NCBI GenBank assembly: GCA_001312505.1
Contig: BBDW01000013.1
Span: 39,272-103,271, forward strand
Origin: Mediterraneibacter faecis JCM 15917
Lineage (GTDB): Bacteria; Bacillota; Clostridia; Lachnospirales; Lachnospiraceae
Length of the DNA: 64,000 bases
Direction of reading: 5' to 3'
Part shown: positions 1-8,571 of the stretch, piece by piece
How the letters are laid out: the number at the start of each line of letters is the position of its first letter
Position numbering within the stretch: the first letter of the stretch is position 1
Position numbers and translations under genes: made by a program
The notes under the pieces: model-generated
Database searches by the model: none
What the model was told of the DNA's origin: nothing
What the model saw: the letters and a program-made list of their open reading frames with translations, nothing else

Positions 1-9
1 CTGTGACAT
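1..9 (-). CDS. 5' end of an unidentified gene leaving the window
   Basis: Only three codons (Met-Ser-Gln) are inside the window. The start is supported on the minus strand by an AAAGGAG ribosome site (bases 25 to 19) nine bases before the ATG at 9-7, and by a good promoter further upstream (104-132). The product cannot be identified from three residues. Confidence 0.55.
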
Positions 10-103
10 TTCAATTTACTCCTTTAGATCTTAATACTTATCGCTGTTTCAAGCGAGCTTTAACATCGTTGTCTGAAATATGGCAACGATTGAGTCCTTC
101 GTT

Positions 104-132
104 AGTATAATTCATGAAAAGTTAATTGTCAA
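104..132 (-). promoter_or_regulatory. Sigma-A type promoter for the leftward gene
   Basis: On the minus strand there is TTGACA (132-127), a 17-base spacer and TATACT (109-104). It would give a leader of about 85 bases ahead of the start codon at 9. The leader holds a small inverted repeat (CGTTG/CAACG at about 67-88). Confidence 0.6.
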
Positions 133-266
133 CTACAAAATACAAAAAGGTTAACAATTAAAAACTTATTAATTTTATTAATTTTGCAGACATGTGATAG
201 GCAAAATGGAAAGAATAAGGTAGAATAGATAAAGTCAGGAAAATTGCCAGAAGAGAAAGGAATTGC

Positions 267-1124
267 ATGTTTGGATATGTAACGGTCTGTGAACCGGAAT
301 TAAAAGTAAAAGATCTGAAGAAATACAGGGCATATTATTGTGGACTTTGCCGGACATTGAAAGAAGATTATGGATTTATGGGGGGGCAGATGACATTGAC
401 GTATGATATGACATTTGCAGTTATTCTGTTATCTTCTTTATATGAGACAATTGCGAAACATGAGGAACACCGCTGTAAGGTTCATCCAGTGAAGCGGCAA
501 CATATGTTGCGGAATGAAATTACATCTTATGCGGCGGCGATGAATGTGCTGCTTGCATATTATCATATGGAAGATGACTGGCAGGATGATCACAAGATCT
601 CAAGTCTGATGACAAAGAGCATGATTCAGGGGGGGAAAGCAAAGAAAATTATAGAGAAATATCCGCGGCAGAGCAAGGTGATTCAGCAGTCTTTGAGGGA
701 ACTTGGAGAATGTGAGCGTGAGAATAGTATGGATATTGACCGGGCAGCAGGATGTTTTGGCAGATTAATGGCGGAGCTTTTTGTCTGGAAGGAGGATATC
801 TGGGAGAAGACGCTCAGAAAGATGGGATTCTATCTCGGAAAATTCATTTATCTGATGGATGCCTATGAGGATCTGCCGGAAGATAGAAAGAAGAATCGCT
901 ACAATCCATTGAAAGAACTGGCAAAGCGGCCGGATTATGAGGTGCAGATGGAACAGATTCTTCGGATGATGATAGCGGAGAGCACAGTCCGTTTTGAACA
1001 ACTGCCATGTCTGGTTGACGTGGACATTTTGAGAAATATACTGTATGATGGAGTCTGGAATCATTACAATAAGATTCAGATGAAGAAAAGAGAGGAAAAG
1101 AATGATGACAAAAAATCCATATGA
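267..1124 (+). CDS. DUF5685 family protein
   Basis: A 285-residue protein that opens with MFGYVTV and contains YYCGLCRTL near residue 23, the pattern of the DUF5685 family, whose function is unknown. It has several conserved Cys/His residues near the N terminus and an acidic, helix-rich remainder, and no membrane segment. The start is chosen for the AGAAAGGA site just upstream. Its end overlaps the next gene by 23 bases, so it is probably translationally coupled to the J-domain gene. Two G7 runs (380-386 and 629-635) each encode Gly-Gly where one Gly is expected. Family assignment is from recall of the N-terminal pattern. Confidence 0.7.
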   Translation: MFGYVTVCEPELKVKDLKKYRAYYCGLCRTLKEDYGFMGGQMTLTYDMTFAVILLSSLYETIAKHEEHRCKVHPVKRQHMLRNEITSYAAAMNVLLAYYHMEDDWQDDHKISSLMTKSMIQGGKAKKIIEKYPRQSKVIQQSLRELGECERENSMDIDRAAGCFGRLMAELFVWKEDIWEKTLRKMGFYLGKFIYLMDAYEDLPEDRKKNRYNPLKELAKRPDYEVQMEQILRMMIAESTVRFEQLPCLVDVDILRNILYDGVWNHYNKIQMKKREEKNDDKKSI

Positions 1125-1770
1125 TGTGCTTGGTGTGTCACCGAATGCGTCGGATGATGAGATAAAGAGAGTGTATCGGGATCTGACAAGAAAATATCAC
1201 CCGGATGCAAATGTGAATAATCCGTTAGCAGATCTTGCAGAAGAGAAGTTTAAGGAAGTACAGGAAGCGTATGATATTATCATGAGAGAGCGTGCGAACG
1301 GAGGAAATTCGTACGGGAATAATTATGGATATGGTTCCTCTGAAAGTTATTCTTATGGAAATCAGAACAGCTCTTATGGCTATGGAACGATGGATCCTAA
1401 ACTGCAGGCAGCTGCGAATTATATTAACAGCAGACGTTACAGAGAGGCAATCAATACACTGGATCAGGTTCAGCAGAGAAGTGCGATGTGGTATTATCTG
1501 AGCGGCTGTGCGAATGCAGGAATCGGAAATCAGATTCTGGCGAGGGATCACGCGGCACAGGCAGTAAATATGGAACCAAACAATCTGCAGTTTCGTCAGC
1601 TGTTGAATCAGTTGGATTTCAATAGCAGAAGGTATCAGAACAGTCCGTATGGTGGCGGCTATGCACCGGGAGGACAGAATTCCTGTGGTACAGGAAATAT
1701 GTGTTGCGACTTATGGCTTGCGGACACATTGTGTGAATGTATGGGAGGCGATCTCTGCTCATGCATGTAA
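1102..1770 (+). CDS. J-domain (DnaJ-like) protein with TPR-like region and Cys-rich tail
   Basis: Residues 1-65 form a J domain with the HPD tripeptide in KYHPDAN, which in known J proteins stimulates DnaK ATPase activity. A Gly/Ser/Tyr/Asn-rich linker follows (about 70-98), then a helical TPR-like segment (about 100-170) and a tail with seven Cys in the last 30 residues. It lacks the DnaJ zinc finger and C-terminal substrate domains, so it is a specialised co-chaperone rather than DnaJ. It overlaps DUF5685 at the start and the membrane protein gene at the end. The Cys-rich tail might bind metal; that is inference. Confidence 0.75.
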   Translation: MMTKNPYDVLGVSPNASDDEIKRVYRDLTRKYHPDANVNNPLADLAEEKFKEVQEAYDIIMRERANGGNSYGNNYGYGSSESYSYGNQNSSYGYGTMDPKLQAAANYINSRRYREAINTLDQVQQRSAMWYYLSGCANAGIGNQILARDHAAQAVNMEPNNLQFRQLLNQLDFNSRRYQNSPYGGGYAPGGQNSCGTGNMCCDLWLADTLCECMGGDLCSCM

Positions 1771-2294
1771 AAGCAAAACAAATGGCATTTGGAGGTTTGA
1801 TCCTTGCGGTGACTGTCGTGTGTATGGCACTTGGAAGCGTGATCGAGACGAATACATTGTTTTTGTTGGCAGCAGCGGCATTTTTTGTAGGGATTGTTAT
1901 TCGTGAGTTCGGCCTTCGTACAGGGGCAGCCTTTTATCTGGCAGCAATTTTATTAGGATTCCTGGTTACGCCGAACAAATTTTATGTAATAACATTTGCT
2001 GCGATGGGATTCTATATTCTTGGAATTGAAGCGGTCTGGATATTTCTTGCGAAAAGACCACAGATGGGACATAGGATGGGGGGGATTTACTGGCTTGTGA
2101 AATATGTGATCTTTAATCTGGTGTATCTTCCGTGTCTTTTCGGATTCCGTTCGATGCTGTTTCAGAAAGCAGTGTCAGATCAGTTGCTTTTGGTAGCTGT
2201 AATGGTTGGGCAGATAGCAATATTGGTTTATGATAAAGCTTATCAGTATGTTCAGGGAACCCTATGGGAAAAATGGAGAAAACGTATTCTATAA
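1761..2294 (+). CDS. Multi-pass membrane protein of unknown function
   Basis: A 177-residue hydrophobic protein with about five predicted membrane segments and a short basic C terminus. The ATG at 1761 is preferred over 1737 because GGGAGG lies at a proper distance before it and it overlaps the J-domain stop by ten bases. I do not recognise the family. The conserved-looking arrangement with a J-domain protein suggests a joint membrane-associated role, which is inference. A G7 run at 2078-2084 adds a second Gly. Confidence 0.6.
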   Translation: MHVKAKQMAFGGLILAVTVVCMALGSVIETNTLFLLAAAAFFVGIVIREFGLRTGAAFYLAAILLGFLVTPNKFYVITFAAMGFYILGIEAVWIFLAKRPQMGHRMGGIYWLVKYVIFNLVYLPCLFGFRSMLFQKAVSDQLLLVAVMVGQIAILVYDKAYQYVQGTLWEKWRKRIL

Positions 2295-2305
2295 AGAATG
2301 TATGA

Positions 2306-2336
2306 GAAAATCTTGTCGAGAAGACAGGATTTTTCT
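2306..2336 (+). terminator. Rho-independent terminator
   Basis: AAAATCTTGTC and GACAGGATTTT pair around a GAGAA loop and are followed by TTTTTCTTT. It ends the DUF5685/J-domain/membrane protein unit. Confidence 0.7.
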
Positions 2337-2340
2337 TTAT

Positions 2341-2603
2341 ATAAAAGGAATGAGCCACATCTCTGTGACTCAAGGGGGGAAAAAGTTTATGAAAAAGTGT
2401 TCTTTTTAAGAACACTTATAGTATAGAGGTATTTTGTGAAAAAAGTGTGATGAACTTTTGAACCGAAAATGAACATTATTGAAAAAATTTATTAAGAACA
2501 AGACAAACCTAGTAGGAAAAAAGGAATATCAATATATTAGTCGAAAGTGCTACAAGTGATATCGATTACGGTGCAAAATGATATTAAATATCAATAAAAG
2601 GGG
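2341..2603. other. AT-rich intergenic stretch with a small palindrome
   Basis: No gene is seen. A perfect ten-base inverted repeat (AAGTGTTCTT/AAGAACACTT, 2395-2417) lies in it, followed by A/T-rich sequence. The repeat has no T-run and may be an operator or a decayed hairpin. Confidence 0.4.
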
Positions 2604-2632
2604 TTGCATTTTTAGTAAGAGCGCGCTATAGT
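2604..2632 (+). promoter_or_regulatory. Promoter of the riboswitch-ribU transcript
   Basis: TTGCAT (2604-2609), a 17-base spacer and TATAGT (2627-2632) sit about 20 bases before the FMN riboswitch. Confidence 0.6.
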
Positions 2633-2651
2633 AGTAAGAGTAAAAGGAATT

Positions 2652-2795
2652 TAATCTTCGGGGTAGGGTGCAAGTCCCAACCGGCGGTATAGTCCGCGAC
2701 CCGCATATGATGCGGCTGAACTGGTGACTCGTCTGTGATGGCATTACAGAATGGGAATTCCGGTACCGACAGTAAAGTCTGGATGAGAGAAGAAG
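2652..2795 (+). promoter_or_regulatory. FMN riboswitch (RFN element)
   Basis: The conserved RFN core is visible: ATCTTCGGGGTAGGGTG at the 5' side, then ACCGGCGGTATAGTCCGCGA, ACCGACAGTAAAGTCTGGAT and GAGAGAAGAAG at the 3' side, closing the multi-branched aptamer. Known RFN elements bind FMN and switch off riboflavin transport or synthesis. The gene downstream is a ribU-like transporter, as expected. Confidence 0.95.
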
Positions 2796-2892
2796 TTCAT
2801 GCCCGCAGGATCAGAAAAAGAGATATTCGAATATGATATCTGGTTGCCTGAGAATCTTGCGAGAATGCCATTAAGAGCAGAAAACATGAATC

Positions 2893-2921
2893 CCGGAAGG
2901 TAATTACCTTCCGGTTTTTTT
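2893..2921 (+). terminator. Riboswitch-controlled terminator
   Basis: CCGGAAGGTAA pairs with TTACCTTCCGG and a T-run follows. It lies between the FMN aptamer and ribU, so it is the probable expression platform: FMN bound would favour this hairpin and stop transcription. Confidence 0.85.
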
Positions 2922-3000
2922 CTTGTGAAGATTACCTTTTTCAAAAAGAAAAAATGCTGTTTAGGATAAAGACAGCGGATAGAAAAAGGAGAGTAACACT

Positions 3001-3640
3001 ATGAGTACAGAGACAAAGACACTAACAAACGCAGATGCGAAGATTCAGCCGAAGCTGGGGGGTAAAGGCATTAGTTCAGATCGGAATGCTTTCAGCAATC
3101 GCAATTATTCTGATGATGTTCGAGATTCCACTTCCGTTTGCACCGACATTTTATAAGATTGATTTAAGTGAAGTTCCGGTTCTGGTAGGATGCTTTGCAA
3201 TGGGACCTATGGCAGGTGTTCTGGTAGAGCTTGTTAAGATCTTATTAAACTTTGTTATGACAGGAACATCAACAGCAGGTGTTGGAGAAATTGCAAACTT
3301 TATTATCGGATGTTCTTTCTGTGTACCGGCAGGTCTGATCTATAGAAAAAACAGAACAAGAAAAAGCGCTCTGATCGGAATGGCAACAGGAACGCTTCTG
3401 ATGATCGTGATCGGATGCTTCGTGAATGGATTCGTACTTCTTCCGACTTATGCAAAAGCATTCGGAATGCCGATTGATGCACTGGTTGGTATGGGAACAG
3501 CAGTTAACTCACATATCACAAGCCTTTCTACATTTGTTATGTTTGCGGTAGCACCGTTCAACCTTGTGAAGGGAATTGTTGTATCACTTGTTGTATTTCT
3601 GATCTACAAGAAGATCAGCCCGATCTTCAGAATCAGATAA
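3001..3640 (+). CDS. ribU: Riboflavin ECF transporter S component (frame broken once)
   Basis: Substrate-binding membrane subunit of an energy-coupling-factor importer; RibU proteins bring riboflavin through the membrane with a shared ECF module. About 212 residues with six hydrophobic segments, containing the S-component pattern around FKIDLSEVPVL and ELVKILLNF. The start at 3001 has AAAGGAG before it. A run of six G at 3057-3062 puts the first 19 codons out of frame with the rest; five G would restore a single reading frame. The FMN riboswitch upstream supports the substrate assignment. Confidence 0.88.
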
Positions 3641-3680
3641 TAGACGAAGAGAAAACCTACAAATAAAAGAATATAAGTAG

Positions 3681-3725
3681 CCCTGGAACAGATTGGTTTT
3701 AAATCTTGTTCCAGGGTATTTTTTG
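3681..3725 (+). terminator. Terminator after ribU
   Basis: CCCTGGAACA pairs with TGTTCCAGGG around an A/T-rich loop and is followed by TATTTTTTG. Confidence 0.85.
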
Positions 3726-3780
3726 TTTGGATTTATTTATCCAGACCAGTAGAATGTATAACATACAAAACAGATAGGAA

Positions 3781-3809
3781 TTGCATAGAAAAGAAAAGTG
3801 TGCTATGAT
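3781..3809 (+). promoter_or_regulatory. Promoter of the HD-domain gene
   Basis: TTGCAT (3781-3786), a 17-base spacer and TATGAT (3804-3809), 55 bases before the ATG at 3864. Confidence 0.5.
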
Positions 3810-3863
3810 GTGAAAAACAAATGACAAAAAAATAGTTTCACACAAAGAAAGGACCGGGAAGAT

Positions 3864-4411
3864 ATGACCAGAGAAGAAGCATGGAACTTATTAACAGAAT
3901 ACAATAAAGATGCATTTCATTTGGAACACGCGCAGATCGTTGAGAATACCATGCGTTATTTCGCGAGAGAACTGGGCTATGGCGAGGAAGAAGAATTCTG
4001 GGGAATCGTCGGACTTCTGCATGATCTTGATTTCGAGCAATTTCCAGAAGAACATTGTATAAAATCACAGGAAATTATGAGAGAGCGCGGGATTGACGAG
4101 AAGATCGTTCGCGCAACAGCAAGTCACGGATATGCGATTACCGTAGATATAAAACCAGAGCATGAGATGGAGAAGGTACTTTATGCAGTAGATGAGCTGA
4201 CCGGTTGATCGGAGCGGTTGTATTGATGCGCCCGTCCAAAAGCGTTCAGGATCTGCAGTTAAAGTCAGTGAAGAAAAAGTATAAGAGCAAGGGATTTGCC
4301 GCCGGCTGTTCCAGAGAAGTGATCGAAAGAGGGGGGGCAGAGATGCTTGGATGGACACTGGATGAACTGATCCAGAGGACAATTGATGCATTGAAAACAT
4401 TTCAGGAATAA
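3864..4411 (+). CDS. HD-domain hydrolase (frame broken once)
   Basis: About 182 residues once the break is repaired. Residues near 50 read GLLHDLDFEQFPEEH, giving the His-Asp pair of metal-dependent HD phosphohydrolases, with a first His upstream in FHLEHA and a later His in SHGY. The natural substrate of this small family is not known to me. The frame changes at about 4203-4207, where one base (probably a T) is missing; the C-terminal part then ends with LDELIQRTIDALK. A G7 run at 4331-4337 gives Gly-Gly in place of one Gly. GGACCGGGA before the ATG may act as the ribosome site. Confidence 0.75.
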
Positions 4412-4441
4412 CGAATATTGAGGATTATGCGATGGTGTAGA

Positions 4442-4475
4442 AGAGGGAAGCTGCAAGTGAAAGCAGCTTCCCTCT
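4442..4475. terminator. Shared hairpin between convergent genes
   Basis: AGAGGGAAGCTGC and GCAGCTTCCCTCT form a perfect 13-bp stem with an eight-base loop, between the HD gene and the convergent HxlR gene. T-runs are weak on both sides, so efficiency is uncertain. Confidence 0.65.
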
Positions 4476-4488
4476 CTAACAATTCTCC

Positions 4489-4800
4489 TTATACCAAGTC
4501 CCCCCATTCTTTCATGGCATCCAAAATAGGGCGCATAGTTTCACCAAGATCACTTAAAGCATATTCTACATGAGGAGGGACTTCGGGAAATACGGTTCGG
4601 GTGATGAGTCCATCCTCTTCCATGGATCTTAAGGAATCAGTTAATACTTTCTGGCTGATTCCATCAAGATTTTTTTTCAATTCATTGAATCTCCAGGGTC
4701 TTGTAAGAAGATTTCTTAAAATCAGTAATTTCCATTTACTTCCGATTAATCCAACAGTAATAGCTACAGGACATTCCGGTAATTCTTCTTTTGTTAACAT
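4489..4800 (-). CDS. HxlR-type winged-helix regulator
   Basis: A 104-residue protein with the HxlR signature: Cys near the N terminus (ELPECPV), GSKWKLLILRNL, GISQKVLTDSLRSMEEDGLI and a VEYALSDLG wing. HxlR regulators often sense thiol-reactive or redox stress through that N-terminal Cys. The start at 4800 is preferred over the longer frame to 4863 because AGGAGG precedes it. It is transcribed away from the ACGX peptide operon and shares an intergenic region with a clear palindromic site, so it very likely controls that operon and itself. Confidence 0.88.
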   Translation of the reverse strand: MLTKEELPECPVAITVGLIGSKWKLLILRNLLTRPWRFNELKKNLDGISQKVLTDSLRSMEEDGLITRTVFPEVPPHVEYALSDLGETMRPILDAMKEWGDLV

Positions 4801-4834
4801 ATGATCGCCTCCTAATATAACATCCTTTTTTATT

Positions 4835-4863
4835 GTTATATTTAATTTTAATGTAACAGACAA
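4835..4863 (-). promoter_or_regulatory. Promoter of the HxlR gene
   Basis: On the minus strand: TTGTCT (4863-4858), a 17-base spacer and TATAAC (4840-4835). Confidence 0.5.
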
Positions 4864-4883
4864 AAAGAAGCAATAGGTTATAA

Positions 4884-4927
4884 AAAAGTGCGTACTTTTG
4901 TCAGTTAAGAACTCTTGATATTATAAT
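4884..4927 (+). promoter_or_regulatory. Promoter and likely HxlR operator of the ACGX peptide operon
   Basis: TTGTCA (4898-4903), an 18-base spacer and a perfect TATAAT (4922-4927). A perfect inverted repeat, AAAAGT-gcgt-ACTTTT (4884-4899), overlaps the -35 box. That size and position fit a dimeric HxlR repressor site that blocks polymerase. The regulator gene lies just across the intergenic region. Confidence 0.7.
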
Positions 4928-4973
4928 CTTGCAACAAAGATAACAACAAACAAAAATATCAGGAGGTAACAAA

Positions 4974-5168
4974 ATGTCATTATCAAATCTTTTTGGATGG
5001 AAAAAGAAAGCAGAAACAGAAACTAGTGCAGCATGCGGAACAGCGTGTGGAGCAGCAGACAAGCCAGAAGAAAAACCAGCAGCATGCGGAACAGCATGTG
5101 GAGCAGCAGACAAGCTAGAAGAGAAACCGGCAGCATGCGGAACAGCATGTGGAGCATCTGACAAGTAA
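4974..5168 (+). CDS. Cys-rich ACGX-repeat peptide, probable RiPP precursor
   Basis: A 64-residue peptide with an 18-residue leader (MSLSNLFGWKKKAETETS) followed by three copies of a 17-residue unit, AACGTACGAADKPEEKP, the last one cut short. Each unit has two ACGX motifs, six Cys in all, separated by charged linkers. The DNA repeat period is 51 bases. AGGAGG lies seven bases before the ATG. A radical SAM/SPASM gene starts 26 bases downstream, the usual layout for a ribosomally made peptide and its maturase. It matches what I recall as the ACGX-repeat class of computationally defined radical SAM targets, whose product is unknown. The Cys are the expected modification sites; this is inference. 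Confidence 0.85.
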   Translation: MSLSNLFGWKKKAETETSAACGTACGAADKPEEKPAACGTACGAADKLEEKPAACGTACGASDK

Positions 5169-5194
5169 AATTAGTTAAGGAAGGAGTTGGATAG

Positions 5195-6262
5195 ATGAGT
5201 CAGTATTTTTCTTTTCAGTGGCATATTACAGATGAGTGTGACCAGCGTTGCAAACATTGCTATATATTTTCAGGTGAAGGTTGTAAGGAATTAAAGTCCA
5301 TGACCTGGAAGCAGATGACAGAGATAGTAGCAAGCTGTGAGGATTTCTGCAAAGTATATGGCAGAGTGCCATATTTTTATATTACTGGCGGAGATCCTAT
5401 CCTTCATCCGGATTTCTGGAAACTGATGGTGTTGTTAAAATCAAAAAATATACCATTTACGTTGATGGGAAATCCATTTCATCTAGATGATGAAGTCTGT
5501 CGTATGCTTAAAGTGTGCGGTTGTGACAAATATCAGATGTCCTTTGATGGAATGAGAGAAACTCATGACTGGTTCAGAAAGCCGGGAAGTTTTGATCTGA
5601 CGATTGAGAAAATCGGATGTTTGAACAGAGCAGGAATAAAAAGTGTAATTATGAGCACGGTATCCAAAACAAATATGGATGAGATACCGGATATTATTGA
5701 TGAAGTTGTAAAAGCGAAAGTAAAGGTTTTTGCATTTTCCCGTTATGTGCCTATAGGCGGTGAAGTTGACACAAGCATGACACCGGAAGAATACAGAAAA
5801 CTTCTGGAAGTCTGTGATGCAAAGTATAAGGCATATGAAAAGGCAGGATGCGAGACCTATTTTAATAAAAAGGATCATTTGTGGACGCTGTATGAATATG
5901 AAACCGGACAGTTTAAGCTTCCTGAGAGTACAGAGGCAGGAATGATCTATGGTGGTTGTAACTGTGGAAATTGTCATATTACCATATCTTCCAATGGAGA
6001 TATTATGGCATGTAGAAGGGTGACAGACAGTAAAGTGGCCAATATTTTTGAAGACCGACTGGCAGACGTCTGGATCTGTCAGATGGAAAAATACAGAGAT
6101 TACGATAAATTTGTAAAATGCAGCAAATGTGAACTAAAGGCATGGTGTCGTGGATGTCCTGCCGTTGCCAATGGAACAAGCGGTGACTTTTATGGGGCAG
6201 ATCCACAGTGCTGGAAGACAAGAAATGAGATTACCGGGGGGGAGAGATTGGAGGAGCAATAA
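5195..6262 (+). CDS. Radical SAM/SPASM peptide maturase (ACGX system)
   Basis: A 355-residue enzyme with the radical SAM cluster motif CDQRCKHC at residues 15-22 (C-x3-C-x2-C), a GGDP S-adenosylmethionine-binding stretch near residue 65, and a C-terminal SPASM region rich in Cys (GGCNCGNC, MACRR, KCSKCELKAWCRGC, QCWK) for auxiliary Fe-S clusters. Enzymes of this type install thioether or other crosslinks in peptides. It sits directly behind the Cys-rich repeat peptide, which is the probable substrate. AAGGAG precedes the start, and the next gene begins on the base after its stop. A G7 run at 6236-6242 adds one Gly near the C terminus. Confidence 0.9.
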   Translation: MSQYFSFQWHITDECDQRCKHCYIFSGEGCKELKSMTWKQMTEIVASCEDFCKVYGRVPYFYITGGDPILHPDFWKLMVLLKSKNIPFTLMGNPFHLDDEVCRMLKVCGCDKYQMSFDGMRETHDWFRKPGSFDLTIEKIGCLNRAGIKSVIMSTVSKTNMDEIPDIIDEVVKAKVKVFAFSRYVPIGGEVDTSMTPEEYRKLLEVCDAKYKAYEKAGCETYFNKKDHLWTLYEYETGQFKLPESTEAGMIYGGCNCGNCHITISSNGDIMACRRVTDSKVANIFEDRLADVWICQMEKYRDYDKFVKCSKCELKAWCRGCPAVANGTSGDFYGADPQCWKTRNEITGGERLEEQ

Positions 6263-6874
6263 ATGGATTTACAAACATGTCTGAAAAAAATGGAACTGGT
6301 GGGAGTGCTTGCATTTGCAACAGTAGACAGTGAAGGAGCACCACAGATACGGAATATCAGTGCGATTCATTATGAGCCGGATGCACTCTATTTTTTCATC
6401 GCCAGAGGTAAAAATTTTTGCAAAGAATTAATGGAAGATGGAAGGGTTCAGATTCTTGCTTATACAAAATACAAAGAAATGATTCGTTTGTCAGGAAAGG
6501 CTTACGCAGTAGCAGAGAATGAACAGAAAAAATGGATGGATCTCATTTTTGAAGAACAGCCGTACCTTGCGAATGTATATCCGGGAGATACACGAGAAAT
6601 CGGAATTATTTTCTGTATTGATCAGGCGGAAGTGGAGTATTTTAATCTTGGCGTAAATCCAATTTTCCGGGAGACATATATTCTGGGGAATGTTAATATA
6701 AAAGAAAAAGGATATTACATAACGGAATCCTGCATTGGCTGTGGCACATGTAGGAAACATTGTCCACAGAAATGTATTGAGAAGGGAACAACTTTTGTCA
6801 TCCGGCAGGAGCACTGTCTTCATTGTGGAAATTGTTATGAAAAATGTCCGGTGAAAGCGGTGATCAGGAAATGA
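6263..6874 (+). CDS. Pyridoxamine-phosphate-oxidase-like flavoprotein with two 4Fe-4S motifs
   Basis: A 203-residue protein. Residues 1-125 resemble the PNPOx-like FMN-binding split barrel. The C-terminal 50 residues are a bacterial ferredoxin domain with CIGCGTCRKHCP and CLHCGNCYEKCP, each a C-x2-C-x2-C-x3-CP cluster ligand set. This suggests electron transfer between Fe-S clusters and a bound flavin. It abuts the radical SAM gene with no gap and overlaps the macrodomain gene, so it could supply electrons to the maturase or reduce a modified peptide; that is inference. Confidence 0.85.
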   Translation: MDLQTCLKKMELVGVLAFATVDSEGAPQIRNISAIHYEPDALYFFIARGKNFCKELMEDGRVQILAYTKYKEMIRLSGKAYAVAENEQKKWMDLIFEEQPYLANVYPGDTREIGIIFCIDQAEVEYFNLGVNPIFRETYILGNVNIKEKGYYITESCIGCGTCRKHCPQKCIEKGTTFVIRQEHCLHCGNCYEKCPVKAVIRK

Positions 6875-7644
6875 ATCAGAATGACAGAAGAAGATATTTA
6901 ATCGAAGAATTATTGGAAGAGCGACCAGAATATGAGAACATGCAGATTCCATCAGATGCAGACGAGCAGAAAATGTTACTCAGATCGCTTATGAATATAA
7001 GAATGCCGAAGGAAATTGATCCTGCATTTTTGCAGATTCAGGATGCGTACCTTTCAGAAGAAAATGAGAAGAAGGGGATTGTCACATTGGCAGATATCAG
7101 GGAGGTGCAGCCTGATCTGTATATCTGGAAGGGTGATATTACAAGACTTAGAGTGGGAGCAATCGTAAATGCGGCTAACAGCGGTATGACAGGATGCTAT
7201 CATCCTTGTCATAACTGTATTGATAATTGCATACATACTTATGCAGGAATTCAGCTTCGAAACTATTGCAATGATATGATGATAAAGCAGGGACAGGAAG
7301 AACCGACAGGGCAGGCCAAGATCACGCCAGCGTTTAATCTGCCGTGTGAACATGTGATTCATACAGTTGGACCGATTGTACAGGGACGGCTGACAAAGGA
7401 ACATGAGCGTTTACTGATATCCTGCTATGAATCATGTCTTAGGATTGCTGATGAGAATGAGGCGACTAGTATTGCTTTTTGTTGTATTTCGACAGGTGTG
7501 TTTATGTTTCCAAATAAAAGAGCTGCCGAGCTTGCGGTACAGACGGTAAAAGAATATAAGGAAAGAACAAAATCAAAGATAAAGGTGATATTTAATGTTT
7601 TTAAAGAGGAAGATGAACGACTCTACAGGCAGTTACTCGGATAA
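6871..7644 (+). CDS. Macrodomain ADP-ribose hydrolase, zinc-type (SirTM-linked)
   Basis: About 257 residues. The macrodomain begins near residue 85 with YIWKGDITRLRVGAIVNAAN, followed by the ADP-ribose loop and a Cys/His-rich insertion, CYHPCHNCIDNCIH, typical of the zinc-containing macrodomains that partner SirTM sirtuins. HVIHTVGP and ISTGVFMFP are the other conserved loops. These proteins remove ADP-ribose from proteins. The start at 6871 overlaps the previous stop as ATGA; an in-frame ATG at 6844 is less likely. The sirtuin gene overlaps its end, so a writer-eraser pair is encoded together. Confidence 0.88.
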   Translation: MNQNDRRRYLIEELLEERPEYENMQIPSDADEQKMLLRSLMNIRMPKEIDPAFLQIQDAYLSEENEKKGIVTLADIREVQPDLYIWKGDITRLRVGAIVNAANSGMTGCYHPCHNCIDNCIHTYAGIQLRNYCNDMMIKQGQEEPTGQAKITPAFNLPCEHVIHTVGPIVQGRLTKEHERLLISCYESCLRIADENEATSIAFCCISTGVFMFPNKRAAELAVQTVKEYKERTKSKIKVIFNVFKEEDERLYRQLLG

Positions 7645-8512
7645 GATATTACAGATAAAAGAAAAAATCAGACAGGCAGATACAGTTATAGTTGGGGGGG
7701 CAGGAGCTGGGCTTTCTACAGCGGCAGGGTTTGTATATACCGGAGATAGATTTACATACTATTTTTCAGATTTTGAGAAAAAGTATGGGTTTTCAGATAT
7801 GTATTCAGGTGGATTCTATCCCTATTCGACTTTAGAGGAACACTGGGCATATTGGAGCAGGTATATCTATATCAATCGATATATGGATGCGCCAAAACCG
7901 GTATATCAGAACCTGTATGAGCTAGTAAAAGAAAAAGATTATTTTATTCTGACGACAAATGTGGATCATTGTTTCCAGAAGGCTGGTTTTGATAAAAACA
8001 GAATCTTTTATACACAGGGAGATTATGGGGTGTTTCAATGTAGCGAACCTTGCCATAAGGAAACTTATGACAATGAAGAAACAATTAAAAAAATGATGCT
8101 GAGTCAGGGATTTCAGATGAAAGATGGCGAACTGCAAAAACCGGAAGATGGAGAAGTTAAGCGTATGGTTCCGTCTGGTCAGATTCCATATTGTCCACGT
8201 TGCGGTAAGCCGATGAGTATGAATCTCAGAGCGGATCAGACATTTGTTGAAGATGAAGGATGGCATCAGGCAGCAGAAAGATATGAGAGATTTATACAGG
8301 AACATAAAAAGCAGAAAATGGTGTTCCTGGAGCTTGGTGTAGGATATAATACTCCTGGTATTATAAAATATCCGTTTTGGCAGATGACAAACAAATTTCA
8401 ACATGCATTTTATGTGTGTTTGAACCAGAGTGAAGCATATGCACCTGCAGAAATAACGAGAAAGTCTGTTTGTATGAATGAAGATATTGGAGAGATTCTG
8501 AAAGAACTGTAG
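7595..8512 (+). CDS. SirTM-type sirtuin (Sir2 family, probable protein ADP-ribosyltransferase)
   Basis: About 305 residues. The NAD-binding GAGAGLS motif appears as GGAGAGLSTAAG near residue 35, with TTNVDHCF (the N-x-D stretch), TQGDYG and a zinc-knuckle-like PYCPRCGKPM. Macrodomain-linked SirTM enzymes act as mono-ADP-ribosyltransferases rather than deacetylases. In known pathogen operons the target is a lipoylated GcvH-like carrier, but no such gene is seen here. The extra Gly comes from a G7 run at 7694-7700. Start 7595 has AAGGTG upstream; 7613 is an alternative. Confidence 0.86.
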   Translation: MFLKRKMNDSTGSYSDKILQIKEKIRQADTVIVGGAGAGLSTAAGFVYTGDRFTYYFSDFEKKYGFSDMYSGGFYPYSTLEEHWAYWSRYIYINRYMDAPKPVYQNLYELVKEKDYFILTTNVDHCFQKAGFDKNRIFYTQGDYGVFQCSEPCHKETYDNEETIKKMMLSQGFQMKDGELQKPEDGEVKRMVPSGQIPYCPRCGKPMSMNLRADQTFVEDEGWHQAAERYERFIQEHKKQKMVFLELGVGYNTPGIIKYPFWQMTNKFQHAFYVCLNQSEAYAPAEITRKSVCMNEDIGEILKEL

Positions 8513-8571
8513 ACTTGTGATAAAGAGCGGTTGTGAACGGAGTGAACAGTGACAAAAGAGGGTATGATAAA

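Noticed and set aside
4801..4863. Extended start for the HxlR protein
   Set aside because: The added residues are untypical for the family, and the ribosome site and promoter point to the start at 4800.
4901..5164. Antisense frame with repeated APHAVPHAAGFSS units opposite the ACGX peptide
   Set aside because: It is the mirror of the real repeat; the sense strand has AGGAGG, a promoter and a matching maturase.
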